Shown here one piece after another: positions 1 through 12,379 of a stretch of DNA of 64,000 nucleotides. The DNA is from Sepioteuthis lessoniana (lineage: Eukaryota > Mollusca > Cephalopoda > Myopsida > Loliginidae). A program made the position numbers and the translations under genes. The notes below the pieces were generated by a model. It had not been told where the DNA came from, searched no databases, and was given only the letters and a program-made list of their open reading frames with translations. Positions within the stretch are counted from its first letter, which is position 1. Every line of letters starts with the position of its first letter. The DNA lies in contig OY757934.1 in NCBI GenBank assembly GCA_963585895.1, positions 33,679,769-33,743,768 on the forward strand. The letters run 5' to 3'.

Positions 1-251
1 CACAATATTTATCCTTTTCTCAATGCTATTTCCTTTTCCCTCTTCTTTCTTTCTTCCTATTTCTTCTTTCTTTAATTTTCTACCTATACAAACCGACTTT
101 TTATAGATGCTGTGTATTTCCTTAACTTTTTAAAAAATTTGTTTTATGACCTAATCTTTTTTTAATATTTTTCTGTATCATCCAAACCATTATTTAAATT
201 CATAACTCCCACCATGAAGATGACGTAAAATAGTTTCTACCTAAAATTTTC
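1..251. other. Pyrimidine-rich unique sequence, nothing recognised
   Basis: Runs of CTTTCT and TTTC type on the + strand lead up to the LINE fragment. No coding or repeat signature was seen. Confidence 0.5.
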
Positions 252-1313
252 ATTTGATTCCATTCACAGAGGAAAGATGGAACAAATCCTACTAGCATAC
301 AGCCTACCTAAAGAAACTAGCAGCAATAACGATTCTCTATAGAAACACCAAAGTGAAAGTACGTTCACCAGATGGAGACACAGAATAGTTCAACATTGTA
401 GCAGGAGTACTACAAGGAGACACGCTAGCCCCATCCCTCTTTATCATCTGTCTAGATTATGTGCTTAGAACATTGATTGATAAAATCAGAGAAAACAGCT
501 TCGAGCTGACAAAGAAAAGAAGCAGAAGGCACCCTGCAAAAACAATTACCGACGCTGACTACACCGATGACATAGCGATACTGGCAAATACACCCAACCA
601 AGCTGAAACACTACTGCATAGTTTGGAATGAGCCACCGCAGGCATTGGCCTCCATGTCAATGCACACAAAATGGAATATATGTGCTATAATCAAACAGGC
701 GACATCACCACACTAGACGGAACCCCTCTGAAACTTGCAGAAAAATTCACCTACCTAGGAAGCAGCGTCTCATCAACTGAAAAGGACATCGACATGCGGC
801 TAACAAAGGCATGGACAGCTATTGATAGGCTATTGATTATATGGAAATTAGACCTGACCAATAAAATGAAACACAGTTTCTTCCAGGCAGTGGTCGTATC
901 GATACTGCTGTATGGATGCACTACTTGGATGCTAACTAAACAGCTGGAGAAGAAGCTATACGGCAATTACTCAAGAATGCTGCGAGCAATATTGAACAAG
1001 TCCTGGTGGCAATACCCCACAAAGAACCAACTATACGGCCACCTACCTCCCATCATGAAAACTATTCAAGCTAGATGAACCAGACATGCAGGACACTGCT
1101 GGAGAAGCAGGGACGAGCTCATAAGTGATGTACTCTTAAGGACCCCCACATGGCAGGGCAAAAGCAGGACGACCAGCACGAACATACATTCAGCAGCTAT
1201 CTGAGGATATGGGATGTAGCCCTGAAGACCTACCAGAGGCAATGAATGATAGGGAAAAGTGGCAAGAGAGGGTCAGGGATATCCTTGCTAGCGGCACGAC
1301 ATAATGATGATGA
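252..1313 (+). mobile_element. Non-LTR retrotransposon fragment L-1 (reverse transcriptase C-terminal half)
   Basis: The + strand encodes, with frame breaks and stops, the later half of a non-LTR reverse transcriptase. Visible pieces are a region matching FDSIHxGKME, the catalytic YTDDIA box near 559-576, and a long open stretch from 671 to 1075 with the TYLGSSVSST, LLYGCTTW and GHLPPI motifs. The following GHCWRS... tail is broken by a stop at 1076. The copy ends in the untranslated (ATG)n run at about 1301-1318 that also ends the other copies. The 5' part (endonuclease, fingers) is missing, as expected for 5' truncation. The clade was not assigned. Dead element. Confidence 0.85.
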
Positions 1314-1526
1314 TGACATATATATATGTGTGTATAGGTATATATTGTTGTATACTCGTAAAGTGTGAATATACATCAATAATAATAATAATAGTACATA
1401 TACAAATACAGGCAGGCTTTGTTGTTTCGGATACGAACAATTTTATTAATTTCTGGCTTCAGGCCTTCAACATGAGGAGAGAGACACAAATCATAAAACC
1501 ATATGCTAATCATACTATGCTTACCC

Positions 1527-1797
1527 TATTTACCAACCCCTCTGCTCGGGCAGGATATGACACAAGATCAATTTTTTTAAGTGGAGTTTAACAGGTTTGA
1601 ATTCAGAGTTTTCCTTCTCCTAGACGAGTGGCCTCACCAAGGCTGAAGAGGTCAGTCTGTCCTACTATTTACCCATAGCTGGAGGGAGAATAATTGGATT
1701 CATACCTTTCCCAAGGGTATTAGTGCTATGTGAAATGCAACCAGTCTCGTCGTGTCCATTTCCTACGACGATAACCATTACACCACGGGCATCTCCT
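1527..1797 (-). mobile_element. SINE family A, copy 1
   Basis: tRNA-derived SINE read on the - strand. It has an A-box-like TGGTGTAATGG followed by a short body and a 3' end GGTTGGTAAATA. The 13-bp duplication ACTATGCTTACCC flanks it at 1514-1526 and 1798-1810. Compared with other copies, the B-box region (GTTCAAATCC) is deleted, so this copy could not be transcribed from its own promoter. Confidence 0.9.
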
Positions 1798-2020
1798 ACT
1801 ATGCTTACCCCCCTGCCCTCACTTGATGCGCATCCTGTGGGTGTTTACAGATAAAAAAAAACTCAACCGCTACCTTCAACGGTTGACCTCAACTCTGTCT
1901 TTTTAAAATCCTCAAATTCTCAGGACCATCTGTCCTTTCCACATGGGTATAAGACTGCACCATCTGACTATGCACCTGAACTAAGAAACACTGCCTTACC
2001 AAACTAAATGATAAAATATA

Positions 2021-2240
2021 AAAGTAAAGTTAGCGACCGTAGTCAAGAGTAACCAGAAGGCTCCATTTTCAATAGCTACTACACCGAGGTGTAGGGTAGG
2101 GCGCTACTCCTTTCCCTGGATTGCTCCACTTTACCCTTAATACATACCTTATATTACTGAGTGTTAAGCAAGGAGGTATCAAGTACCATTTTTAAAGTCT
2201 TTGGTATGACACGACCTGGGATTGAACCCAAGTCATCCGT
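2021..2240 (-). mobile_element. SINE family B, copy 1 (5' end diverged)
   Basis: On the - strand it carries the family B body (GACTT...GGTACTTGATACCTCC, ACACCTCGGTGTAGTAGC) and 3' end at the AGTAAAGTT side. Homology fades in the tRNA-like head after about 2235. Confidence 0.8.
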
Positions 2241-2300
2241 TGCTCCTGGCAGGTCCTCCATGCTACAACTTGTGCATAGCTGATGTAGATAGATTCTACT

Positions 2301-2533
2301 TGGTTCCTCGTGGTGTAATGGTTAAAGCGATGGACTGCGGAATCGTAGTACGCGAGTTCGTACTCCAGTCGCGCTATTACGTTCACTTGGGAATACCCTT
2401 GAGAAAGGTATGAACCTCCGTATCCTCCCAGCTATGGGTTAAATAGTACCACTACTGTTCTTCAAGGTGAATGGATTTGGCATTAAATAACCTAAAAAGA
2501 GTTGATATGCCACTAAACAAAGAAACCAAACTA
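2301..2533 (+). mobile_element. SINE family D, copy 1
   Basis: It starts with the tRNA-like TCCTCGTGGTGTAATGG, has a degenerate B box around GAGTTCGTACTCC, then the central block GCTATGGGTTAAATAG, and ends in the tail GATATGCCACTAAACAAAG AAACCAAAC. No clear target duplication was found. Confidence 0.85.
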
Positions 2534-2644
2534 AGCCTTTTGCTGTTATAGACTCTTTTAATGACAGAAATTTGTGTATGTTAAAGTAGATAAATGAAAC
2601 TTCATTGTTTTTCATTGGCTAAAAAAATTCTTTACATTATGATG

Positions 2645-4028
2645 GGCAAGCAGGTTGACTGTAGTTGTAGAATACACCAAAAGCATTTGTGCTGAGGAAC
2701 AAGACGTCACTGCTAAGGAGTGTCCTGATGCTACACCAAGTGATTGTGGAGCTCCATTAATGTCAGAGCTTTGGGTAATGTGGGATACCACTTCCTTGCC
2801 ATTACTCTCAGGTCCCCTTTGACCTGGAGTGTTAGTACCTGTTAGTGTAACGTCAAATAGAAGTATGTAACCCTTTTTTAAATTTTGAAACCATTTAAAT
2901 GTGGTCAAACAAACTACCGATTTTAAGTTGAATTATTTATATTACATTGCAAATTTTGGAACCATTTAACTGTGTGCTAAGAAAACTCTTCGTATTAGAT
3001 GCCAATACTGGAAACCATTTAACCGTGTGAAAATAAAACTTTTAGTATTAGGTGCCAATACTGGAAACTATTTAATCGTGTGCAAATGAAACTGTTCGTA
3101 TTAGATGCCAATACTAGAAACCATTTACCCGTGTACAAATGAAACTGTTCGTATTAGATGCCAATACTGGAAACCATTTACCCGTGTACAAATGAAACTA
3201 TTCGTATTAGATGCCAATGCTGGAAACCATTTACCCGTGTACAAATGAAACTGTTCGTATTAGACGCCAATACTGAAAACCATTTAACCGTGTGCAAATA
3301 TAACTGTTCGTATTAGATGCCAATACTGGAAACCATTTAACCGTGTGAAAATAAAACTCTTCAGATTAGATACCAATAGTAAAAACTATTTGACCGTGTG
3401 CAAATGAAACTGTTCGTATTAGATGCTAATACTAGAAACCATTTACCCGTGTGCAAATGAAAGTCTTCGTATTAGGTGCCATTACTGGAAACGACTTGAC
3501 CGTGTGCAAATAAAACTGTTCGTATTAGGTGCCAATACTGGAAACCATTTAACTGTGTGCAAATGAAACTGTTCTTATTAGATGGCAATTCTGGAAACCA
3601 TTTAACCGTGTGCAAATGAAACTGTTCGTATTAGATGGCAATTCTGGAAATCATTTAACCGTGTGCAAATGAAACTGTTCTTATTAGATTGCAATTCTGG
3701 AAACCATTTAACCGTGTGCAAATGAAACTGTTCGTATTAGATGGCAATTCTGGAAATCATTTAACCGTGTGCAAATGAAACTGTTCTTATTAGATTGCAA
3801 TTCTGGAAACCATTTAACCGTGTGCAAATGAAACTGTTCGTATTAGATGGCAATACTGGAAACCATTTAACCGTGTGTAAACAAATGAGCTCTGGTGTGT
3901 TTAGGAATAATGTTACCTACAAACTATTCATGTACAAATCATATATTCCATATATATGTATAAGGAATATTTAGCCTTAAATAAACTACAAGGGTTGATA
4001 TACCATTAAACATAACTAACCAACCAAA
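2645..4028 (+). mobile_element. SINE family C, copy 1, expanded by an internal minisatellite
   Basis: A diverged family C head (GTAGAATACACC, then CTCAGGTCC and GACCTGGAGTG) runs from about 2645 to 2900. The normal copy then has only a few tail units; here the tail is expanded to almost 1 kb. The copy closes at 3885-4028 with the usual family C 3' region, including ATGAGCTCTGG and GGGTTGATATACCATTAAAC. Orientation is +. Confidence 0.8.
2954..3884. repeat. 53-bp minisatellite, eighteen units
   Basis: The motif GGAAACCATTTAACCGTGTG recurs every 53 bp, at 2957, 3010, 3063 and so on to 3859; I counted eighteen. Units differ by point changes. In the last third two unit types alternate (GTATTAGATGG with AAATCATTT, and TTATTAGATTG with AAACCATTT), making a 106-bp higher-order repeat at about 3610-3830. 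Confidence 0.95.
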
Positions 4029-4121
4029 CAGTTTTGAGTAGCAGTTGCATATTTTTTTTTTTGTCTGATATACTTGTAAGTGTCAGTACATGACATATTA
4101 AAAGGAAATCTTAAATTTTAG

Positions 4122-4690
4122 GTTTAGATTTGGTTTTATGGTATATCAATCATTGTTTGTTATTCAATGCCGAATTCTGATTTTACATATATGTATTAAA
4201 TATATGATTTGTAAACACATTTTGTAGATACAGACAGTTCTATTTGTAGATCAAACAGTTCTATTTCCTCAATTCAATTTAGCATAAGTCAATAAAGTTA
4301 AATGTTCCCAAGTATTGCTATGTATCACTAAGAATTCCATTAAATATCAGTCATATGTTTAAACGAAGTTAAATGATCAAACAGTTCTATTTCTAACTAT
4401 TCTATTTAGCATTAGTCATTTGTTTGCATTCAGTTCCAATATCAAACAGTTCTGTTTGACCCATAGATAGGACCTTATCTAGTGCTACTACTGTGGGTTA
4501 GAGTGGACCTGGGAGTGATGTCAGTGACGAGGTACTCCACATTCTCCATATCTCCAGTATTATTGGAGCCTCACCATGAGCTTGTTTAGTATCATATCCA
4601 GAACACTTGTTTGCAGGTGGGATCTTACTCCTCTGTAGAGATACAGTCAGTGTATTCTTCAGCTCCAGCTGACTGGGCTGTCTTAAATTT
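4122..4690 (-). mobile_element. SINE family C, copy 2
   Basis: Inverted relative to copy 1 and about 95 bp from it. The 3' tail (GGTTTTATGGTATATCAAT on the + strand) is at the left and the head (TCCAGCTGACTGGGCTG) at the right. The tail units are older and degenerate. Confidence 0.8.
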
Positions 4691-5968
4691 TGATGAGCCG
4701 TGTAGATGAATAAACTTTTGAAATAAAAGAGTGGTTTTATCTATCATGACTATTTTTATTTATAGTTAGAATTGATTTTACTTAGTTTAAATTTTTTGTT
4801 TAATCACTTCAGGAAGTAGTAAACATAAAAAATGTAAAGCAACCAAATTTTTTGTATTTTATGAGTATTATGTAATTGCAAAATATATTTTTTTAACATT
4901 TGGAGAAACTAGTTTCGACATAAAACTAATCAGCTTCTGTTTTTCTAAAAAGTTTGAATGTCTATGTTTAAAGTGTCTTTAACAACATTTATATCAGCTT
5001 TTAGTTCGTGTGTGTTTTAAAGCCTAAAAAAATTGGAACAATTTGGTTGTCAGCCTAGCAAGTGTCACTTGACAACCTTGACTAATTATTTTCTGTCTTG
5101 TGCCAGTTAATTAAACTAATTTTGGTTGGTGTTTCTCTAAATTCGCCTCCACTCCTTTGTCTTTAGGTGCAAAAGAATGAAGAACACTAGTGTGTGCTTA
5201 AGTTAAGGGAAATAGTTAATGTTATGAGATTTTGCTCATATATTTTTTTTAAAGAGAAAAGGCACATTTGTTTCTCTACTTTAAAAAGCAAAAAAATTAT
5301 TGATCCATTTATTAGCAAAAAGTTCGTTTTTGTTAAATTCTATTTTATATTTCTCTATTTTCTTTTTAAATACAGTAGAACCTTCCTATCCTCAGAATTA
5401 TCAATTTGGTTTTGGTTTCATTTATGCACGTTTGGTTCCCATCAACAAAACATTCTAGTTTATAACTTTTATGAAACCAAAACTACTTTGCAAAATAAGG
5501 TTTCAAAGTAGTAATATCTACTTCAAAAAAGAACAAAAGACTTGGTTTTTTGATAAAAATAGAATTTTGAAAAAAAAAAAAAAAAAATCTATTTAAATAT
5601 CTTCAAAGTCTGAGTCATTAGATTTCAATGGAAAAGTTTGTACCCTCCAAAATATTTTTGTTTTGAAGACAATTGAAATGTTTTTGGCTAATTATTTTAT
5701 ATTCTTAAAATTTGTTTAGAAAGCAGATAATGTATTTCTTAGTAAGGGAATAGTACATATGAAAATATTGTATCAAGTGCTTAACAGGAAATATTTTATT
5801 AATAATGGCATTAAAGTGAAAGTAATGATGTAGTCAATTCTGAAACAGAAAAAGAGAAATCGTTAAGCTTTTAAAATAGTGCGTCGATTCTGTGATGAAA
5901 TTTTCTAGACGTACCTCGTATAGTTCGCTATAATCCGCTGATTTTATCAGCTGCGAATTGTGGAACCT
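4691..5968. other. AT-rich unique sequence
   Basis: Nothing recognised apart from a poly-A run near 5571-5587. The open stretch 5194-5511 has no domain or codon bias to support it. Confidence 0.5.
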
Positions 5969-5969
5969 A

Positions 5970-6237
5970 TAAGTAAAGTAAAGTTGGCGACCGTTGTCGT
6001 GGGCGACCCGAAGGCTCCCTTTTCAATAGCTACAACACCGAAGTGTAGGGGAGCGCGCTTCTCCTTTCCATGGATTGCTCCACTTTACTTGATACGTACC
6101 TTTTAATGCTGAGTGTTAAGCAAGGAGGTATCAAGTACCATTTTTTGAGACTTTGGTATGACTCGACCTGGTATTGAACCCCAGTCTCCTGGGCCATTGG
6201 CAAACACTCTACCCACTTGGTCAATGGGCCGGTGTGC
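5970..6237 (-). mobile_element. SINE family B, copy 2 (nearly full length)
   Basis: On the - strand: a tRNA-like head with A box region TTGACCAAGTGGGTAG, B box GGTTCAATACC (one change from consensus), the body GAGTCATACCAAAGTCTC, and a 3' end ACTTTACTTTACTTA. Confidence 0.88.
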
Positions 6238-6239
6238 GA

Positions 6240-7129
6240 ATAAGGAAGTTATACTGTATAAACAATTGAATTAATAAGCAGAAACCTTTTATGGATATAC
6301 TTAACGTTATGATAAACTTATTGCATGATAAATAAAATTAAAGTACATTTATAAGTTTCTAGATCATAGGAACTTTGATATACATACTTGTTTGTTTGTG
6401 AATGTCTAACATTTCATGTAATGCATTTTTTTGTCGTGTTTTCCTTTTTCTATGTATGTGACTTAAAATTTTTTTTAAAAACCTGTTCATTGCTCAGGTA
6501 AGCAGCAGATTTTATTTGACCTAGTCTTTAATGTGACTCATTATTTTTTCCTCTCTCTCTCTCTCTCGTCTTTACCATCATCATCATCATCTCCACTTTT
6601 ATCTGGTGGATTTTGAGATGCTTGTTGTTGCCAGGTGTCAACCGTCAACATCTTGCAATGCTTATGATACACAACTAGATACGCCGGTCTACTTGCCTGC
6701 CCGCTTTGTCTACTCTGGTCCGCTCCAAGTTGTTTGTACTACTAGGCTTTCACACACACACACACACTAGATCTACATTACCTGTTCGTTGGGTTAGTTC
6801 GTCAACCTTTCTTGTAGAATGACTTGAATCAACGAACCTGCTTTTATACTATATACATTCATCTTCTGACACACCTTATTTACTGCGAACCCACTTTTTT
6901 TAATACTCATTCATGGATTTGTGCATCAACCATTGCTTTGAAAGTCTTCTACCTGTATTGAGTTTCTGTTTATGCTTTCACAAACTAAAAGAACCTTTAT
7001 CCGTTTCTGTCCTTGTTTTTGGTTATGAAGGAAGATTAAAAAAAATGAGCTATTAAGTTGGGATCCTTCCTGTAGACAGGAACCTTGTACATTTTATAAC
7101 TACATGTAAGATTTTTTTTACCTGTGGAT
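6240..7129 (+). promoter_or_regulatory. 5' flank and probable 5' UTR of the EGF gene
   Basis: No repeat family covers this stretch. It holds a (CT)n run at 6550-6567, a short ATC/CAT repeat near 6576-6592, a (CA)n run near 6751-6768 and a less AT-rich block at 6640-6760. The stretch just before the ATG is AT-rich. No convincing TATA or initiator could be assigned. That this is promoter or UTR is inferred only from its place before the signal-peptide exon. Confidence 0.3.
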
Positions 7130-7205
7130 ATGTCCTGGTGGTTTGGATTCATTTTTGTGCTTCAAGCTATTCTGCTGCCTTGTGTTTCAACTTCATCAAT
7201 TTCAG
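7130..7205 (+). CDS. Exon 1: signal peptide of the EGF-repeat protein
   Basis: ATG at 7130 opens 25 codons plus one base, ending at a TTCAG|GTAACT donor (phase 1). The peptide starts MSWWFGFIFVLQAILLP and continues to a small polar stretch (CVSTSSIS). That is a textbook secretory signal: a short N-region, a hydrophobic core of about 14 residues, and small residues before the likely cleavage site. An in-frame TAA at 7097-7099 precedes the ATG with no other in-frame ATG between, which fixes the start. The Kozak context is weak. Phase 1 fits exactly the phase of the next EGF exon, giving Ala at the junction. No transcript support is available here; an independent gene using this exon is the main alternative. 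Confidence 0.62.
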
Positions 7206-8598
7206 GTAACTTATTCTATTTACTTATAATCATTTGCCGTTCAAAATATTATTATCTCTAAAAATGGATAAAAAAAAAAGTTTCATCAGTAAAGTTTTTT
7301 TTTTCTTATTACAATTCAATTTTAAATTTCTGATGACATTTCGTCTTTTTTTTTATTTGCAGATTTATAAGGTTTTCTTTTTCGTTTTAATTTAAAACTT
7401 GTTTTAAAAAAGAAAAGAAAAAGTCAATAATCCAACCCTCCTCGTGGTTTTGATTTGATTAATTTCTTTGTCGTTTGTTGTTGTTGTTAATTAGTTCGAG
7501 GCATTTACTACTTTGATTGACACAACTCATATCTACGAAAATTCAGACAAACTATCTTCTTAACGGCTCAGACACTGAATAAAGCCAATATTTTTCTTTT
7601 TTAGCATCATGTGAAAAAGTTCATGTTGCTCACGAATAAACACTTATAAGCAATTTAACAAACCAACTTTGATACGGGATAGTCAGCAATTACTTTAACA
7701 AAAAAGACAGACATTATTTGTTTATTGTTTAGTTTTTAATCCTTTCCCTGTTATTATTTTTGTCTCCCTCTTTTTTTTTTATCAATAGAATGTAAATTTA
7801 GTAGATAGGAAACGGCACCTCAATTCTGATTTCTGTTTCTGTGTTTCGGGTTTCCCCCTCCCACTCATTATACATTTGTAAAAGTCTCCAAATTGTACAC
7901 ACACACACACACACACAAAGTTAGGCCTCATAGTAGGGAGGGAGAAATGTGGTATGTATTGTTGGTGATTGTGAACACTGGAGATGTTTGAATTCTTTTC
8001 TTGAAAAGAACAATAGTAGGTGCCCCGGTCGCGGTAAAACCTGTTGAGACGAGTTAGAAGATCCGATTTACGATGATCCCAACTCTTCTACTTTCTCATT
8101 CTCTTTATAGTATTTAGCTAATTCATGTTTCTTGTCAATTGTGTTTTTTAGTTTAAAACCCCAGCTTTTCTATCCTCAAAACAAACATAAACTTAACACA
8201 CGATTTTTTTTTTAAAACAACAAATTACTCAATTCCCGACGAAATTCTATTAGAATTGTTGTTCCCTTCAGCTGAGGTTATTAAGGAACGGGGTTACTCG
8301 ATGAGGCATGAATCCATTGGCTTCCGGTTGTAATAGTGGTCCATGATGATACTGATGCTTCTGTTTAAGGAAGAGTAAAAGGTTCTTATTAGGATTTTAT
8401 AGTTATCTCCGTTATTTGGAGAATTTGGGTGAAAAACTGATGTTCAATGTCATTCAGTTGCAGATTAGACCAGAAGTTGCTTTATTCTCTAAGTTGGAAC
8501 ACTTTATGTGAATTGCTCAGTGTTTATCCAGAATATTACACTGATGAAATTTCTGCGGTAATCCCTCTGCCACTGTCTGGATATTTCAATTTTTTAAA
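7206..8598. other. Intron 1, first segment
   Basis: AT-rich intronic sequence with a (CA)n run at about 7897-7918. No element or exon recognised. Confidence 0.5.
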
Positions 8599-8826
8599 AA
8601 GCGGAACATAGCTGGTTTGAATTCAAAGTTTCCCTTTTCATAGTATCAAGGCTAAAGAACTCATTTTTCGTTATTATTTACCTCTAAATGAAGGGATGGT
8701 GGTGGCAGTGGCAAGAGATTCATGTCTTTCCTAAGAGAAACGAAAATAGTATTGACCAGGATTTGAACTTGATTCACCAAATCCCGTTTTCTACGATAGT
8801 AACTGTTACACCAGTTGCGCCCCATA
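8599..8826 (-). mobile_element. Old diverged SINE family A copy
   Basis: The order of family A blocks is kept (GGTTTGAATTCAAAGTTT, ATTTACC, CTTTCCTAAG, AGGATTTGAACTTG, TAACTGTTACACCAG) with many changes, so this is an older insertion than the others. Confidence 0.65.
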
Positions 8827-10111
8827 TCAGGTGTAATGTACAAAAAAACCTACATTTGCCATCTAGATAAGAGAAAGTATTATTTGCTTCATTTATTTTT
8901 TTTTCATCTGAATGAAGATCCCAAAATTCACCAAACCATCATATTTTTTTTTTTACTCTTTTCCAATTATTCCGATTGCCTATATATAATTATTGGGACT
9001 TGAATCTAACTGTTCATTAAAAAAAGAAAAGAAAAAGCAAGTAAATATCTGAAATTTTCCTATGTGGAGGGTGAATGTAAGTATTACAACAGAAATAACG
9101 GAAGTTCCATTTGCTGTATTATTCTGGACAAGAACCTATTGTTTTATGAGTCTAATGGTTATGATATATCCATTTCTCTGGATTCATTACATAAATACAA
9201 ACTAACGAGGAGAATTCTAGTAATCAAATTTTCACCTTGAACTTTTTAAATCTTCATCATATCCCTATCATCTTTCGTATTAAAAAAGTTGTTTAAATTC
9301 GATTGAACGAAGTTTCGCTTCCCTAAATTCAAACTAAGTTATTGGTAATTTTGACCCTCCTCTATAAATTTGATTCTACAATTAGCAAAATTTTGAAAGT
9401 AATCGATATTGATTAATTCATTTTCGAAAAATCACATTTTACTATTGAAAAAACAGAACGATTCTCTCTCTCTTTCTTTTTAAATGAAATATCTCTGACC
9501 CCGTCGTTATTTGGTTGACAGATTTTGAACTCCTTAATACAAATTTATTCAGTGATATTTTAGTTTGTAAAAATTACGGCTATATTTATTAGTTTTTATT
9601 ATTATTTTGTAACATTTTTTACATAGCTGTGTTCGTGGAAATTCCATGTGTTGACAACTTTGGGTTATTGTTTATTTATTTTTATTTTTTTACTCTCTTC
9701 TTGGTCTGTATTTTGTTATTTACCCCTTTTTAAAAAAAAATCTAATGCCCAAATAATTTATATTGCATAGTTATTTTTCTTTCATACTCTATTATCGCAA
9801 CATTGACACCTCTTTTCGATCTATAACTACATTTAAATTTTTTGCTCAGTTAGGATAACCAGCAAATCTGATTTTGATCTTAATCCGGTCTCCCCCCCCA
9901 CACTCTCTCTCATATAATCTAAAACGTGTTTCCTTTAACAAAAATTGACAAGATTTTTTTTTTAAAAAACATTTTTTATTGATGTTTGTTTGTTATTGAC
10001 TTTCGACCTTTAAGTTTGGTTCACTTTTGTATGGAAAATGTCAGAAATGTTTTCTCCGGGCTCTTTCCAACATCATTGGTTATTTTCAAGGATACAATCA
10101 CAAAGGCCGCT
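8827..10111. other. Intron 1, AT-rich segment
   Basis: No recognised repeat or exon. Short poly-T and CT runs only. Confidence 0.5.
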
Positions 10112-10205
10112 CTTGTTGTGGCAACACTACCACTTCTTATAGAACTAGACAAATCCTTGTTAGTTTTTCAAGTTTTATAAGTGGTAGTGTTGTCACAACA
10201 AAAAC
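10112..10205. repeat. Inverted repeat, MITE-like hairpin
   Basis: TGTTGTGGCAACACTACCAC on the left pairs with GTGGTAGTGTTGTCACAACA on the right, about 25 bp per arm with one mismatch and a small bulge, around a 40-45 nt AT-rich loop. Such short inverted repeats are typical of decayed MITEs. Confidence 0.7.
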
Positions 10206-10609
10206 GTTTGGCTGGGCTCTTTTTTTTTTTCTGGTTTAGAATTTTTTAAACACCTCTTGTATGTATGTATGTATGTGTAAGAGTTGTGATACAACGAAAC
10301 AGCCTGTCTTTGGATGACATATATATAAAGTCGGGCAGAAAGTACTAGGGATACATACAACTATGGATAATACATAAATCAATCCCCCCCCCCGAATACG
10401 ATAAAAGTAATACGGGAATTCGAACAGATCCAGAAGAAAATATGTAGACATGAAATGTCTATTATGTTAAATGAAATTTGCATATATATATATATATATA
10501 TATATATAGTATGTATGTAGTGATTGAAACTTTTTATTTTTGATATCCGAAATGAAATAACAAAAATACATTTTTTTTCGGTCAGCTATCTTTATTCATT
10601 TTCCCAGTG

Positions 10610-10640
<31 letters not shown>

Positions 10641-11371
10641 GTGCTAATAAATGAAAATAAACCTTGCATAAAGTTTAGAAATATAAGAGAAACTCTGGAC
10701 ATACTGGCGCCAGATTTTGATCCACAAATCAAACCCATGTGGACGTAGTTCCACCTAATAGCAATTAAAGATTAAAATGTGTGAAAATTTGTTTGGGTCA
10801 AGCCTTATGGATTACTGTAAAAGAGTCAATGAAACCTTCCACAGCAGATTTGAAGAAAGACACTGCAGTCAGCTGCAAGCCTAAAACACTTATAACCACG
10901 ATCCACTAACATATCAATGTAACCCACAGATCAACTATAGTTTGCTGCCACACACAGAAGAACACGGATAAACCCATATTCACTTATAGAGAGGTCATAG
11001 AAATGAACTAAGTAACTCCATAATATCGCCAGAAAAATATTCCACATTCTTACATACAAGATTTTACTTCTTCAAAATCTTTTCCTTTGCAAAGACATTC
11101 TCAATCGCATGTTTACACAAAAAGTTTTCTTTCCAGTTCATCCTTTTGGTTAATAAATTTCCATTTTGCTATTATTGCAGAGAATTTAACTTTTGTGTTA
11201 CTGGGACTGTGTTGCTCACACTCCTTTTTCTATTCAGCTTTTCATTTGTTCCCTCACTTCTTTTATTTGGTCAGCTGGCAAATGCCTGAACTTTGCATGC
11301 CCTCTCTACCAATAAGGCTAAATGAATTCTACTGCTAACTCCACAATAACTTCCTAACTTTCATTCTTCTT
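10206..11371. other. Intron 1 segment with microsatellites
   Basis: Contains (GTAT)n at 10259-10277, a C9 run at about 10384, (TA)n at 10482-10508 and (CTTT)n at 10611-10640. Nothing else recognised. Confidence 0.6.
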
Positions 11372-11381
11372 ATCCTCTTTC

Positions 11382-11844
11382 TTGCCCAGTTGGCTGGGGC
11401 TGCAGAATACACTAACTGCATCTCTGCAGAGGGATAAGACTCTCCCAACAAGTATCCTGGATATGACACAAAACAATTTGATGGTGAGGCTCCAGTAATG
11501 CAGGAGCTTCATTGTCATTGCTCCCAAGTCTACTCTGGCCCGGAGCGGTCGCACTTGATAGGGTCTTATCTATGGGTGAAATAGAAATACATTTTGTAAT
11601 TATGCTAAACTGAAATGTTTGACATTAACTGTTTTTACATTTAACAGTGTGAAAACAAAAAAACTATGTACTTATGCTAAACTGAATTGTTTAAAATAGA
11701 ACTGTTTTTACATTTCACTGAAATATTTGAAGATACGAAGACCTTGAAACATACATAAACTTTTATTGAAATAACTTAATTTGGTGTTATATTACCTGAA
11801 AATGGTTGATACGTCATAAAACAACTAACTAAACCAACCAAATC
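11382..11844 (+). mobile_element. SINE family C, copy 3 (full length)
   Basis: It begins TTGCCCAGTTGGCTGGGG, which fits the pol III A box at 11 of 12 positions, and ends near CATAAAACAACTAACTAAACC. It is flanked by a 10-bp duplication ATCCTCTTTC at 11372-11381 and 11845-11854. At 463 bp it is long for a SINE. Confidence 0.9.
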
Positions 11845-11854
11845 ATCCTCTTTC

Positions 11855-12359
11855 TTATCCCCTTCTCTTTTTTTCCAAATTCTTTTCTGCTTTATGTGGA
11901 TTTCTTTGTCAGAAAGTATGATTGATATCTTTGGTAGAAAAGTGTAATATTAATGGTATGTCCCATACCAATAAGATTTACAAAGTTTTAATCCCAAATA
12001 TTTTGAAGTATAGTTTAATTTTTCAGAAACAGGAATTAGAATTAAAGATTCCTTGTGAAACTTGAAACTGTACACAAATATTTCAGCTTTCAGCTGATTT
12101 TTATACCCATTTAACTGTCTCCTTTTCTGCTTTTTAAATTGTACATACAAGTGATAAAATCTATGAGAAGATCTGTAACATCCACCAGCAAGCATTATCC
12201 AGGTTTTCAGGGTTTTAATGAATGTGCAGACAAGATTCTTTTTCTGTAGAAAAGATTTTTTTGTTCTGGGGAGCATAAAATTTGATTAAATGATCCAATT
12301 TTACTATTTATTCAGGATCTGACATCTTGGATTTAAAATTGCCACTGAAACTATGTCGG
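11855..12359. other. Intron 1 segment
   Basis: AT-rich; nothing recognised. A 108-codon open frame on the - strand (11950-12276) has no domain signature. Confidence 0.45.
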
Positions 12360-12379
12360 AGTGACCAGATGAGAATTAA

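Noticed and set aside
2301..2375. tRNA-like segment that could be taken for a tRNA gene
   Set aside because: It is the head of SINE family D. The same sequence recurs at three other places with SINE bodies, and the acceptor stem cannot be closed.
2954..3884. CRISPR-like regular repeats
   Set aside because: The whole 53-bp unit is repeated with no unique spacers, in a eukaryotic SINE context; it is a minisatellite.
5194..5511. 105-codon open frame
   Set aside because: Low-complexity Phe/Lys-rich translation of AT-rich DNA, no start context, no domain.
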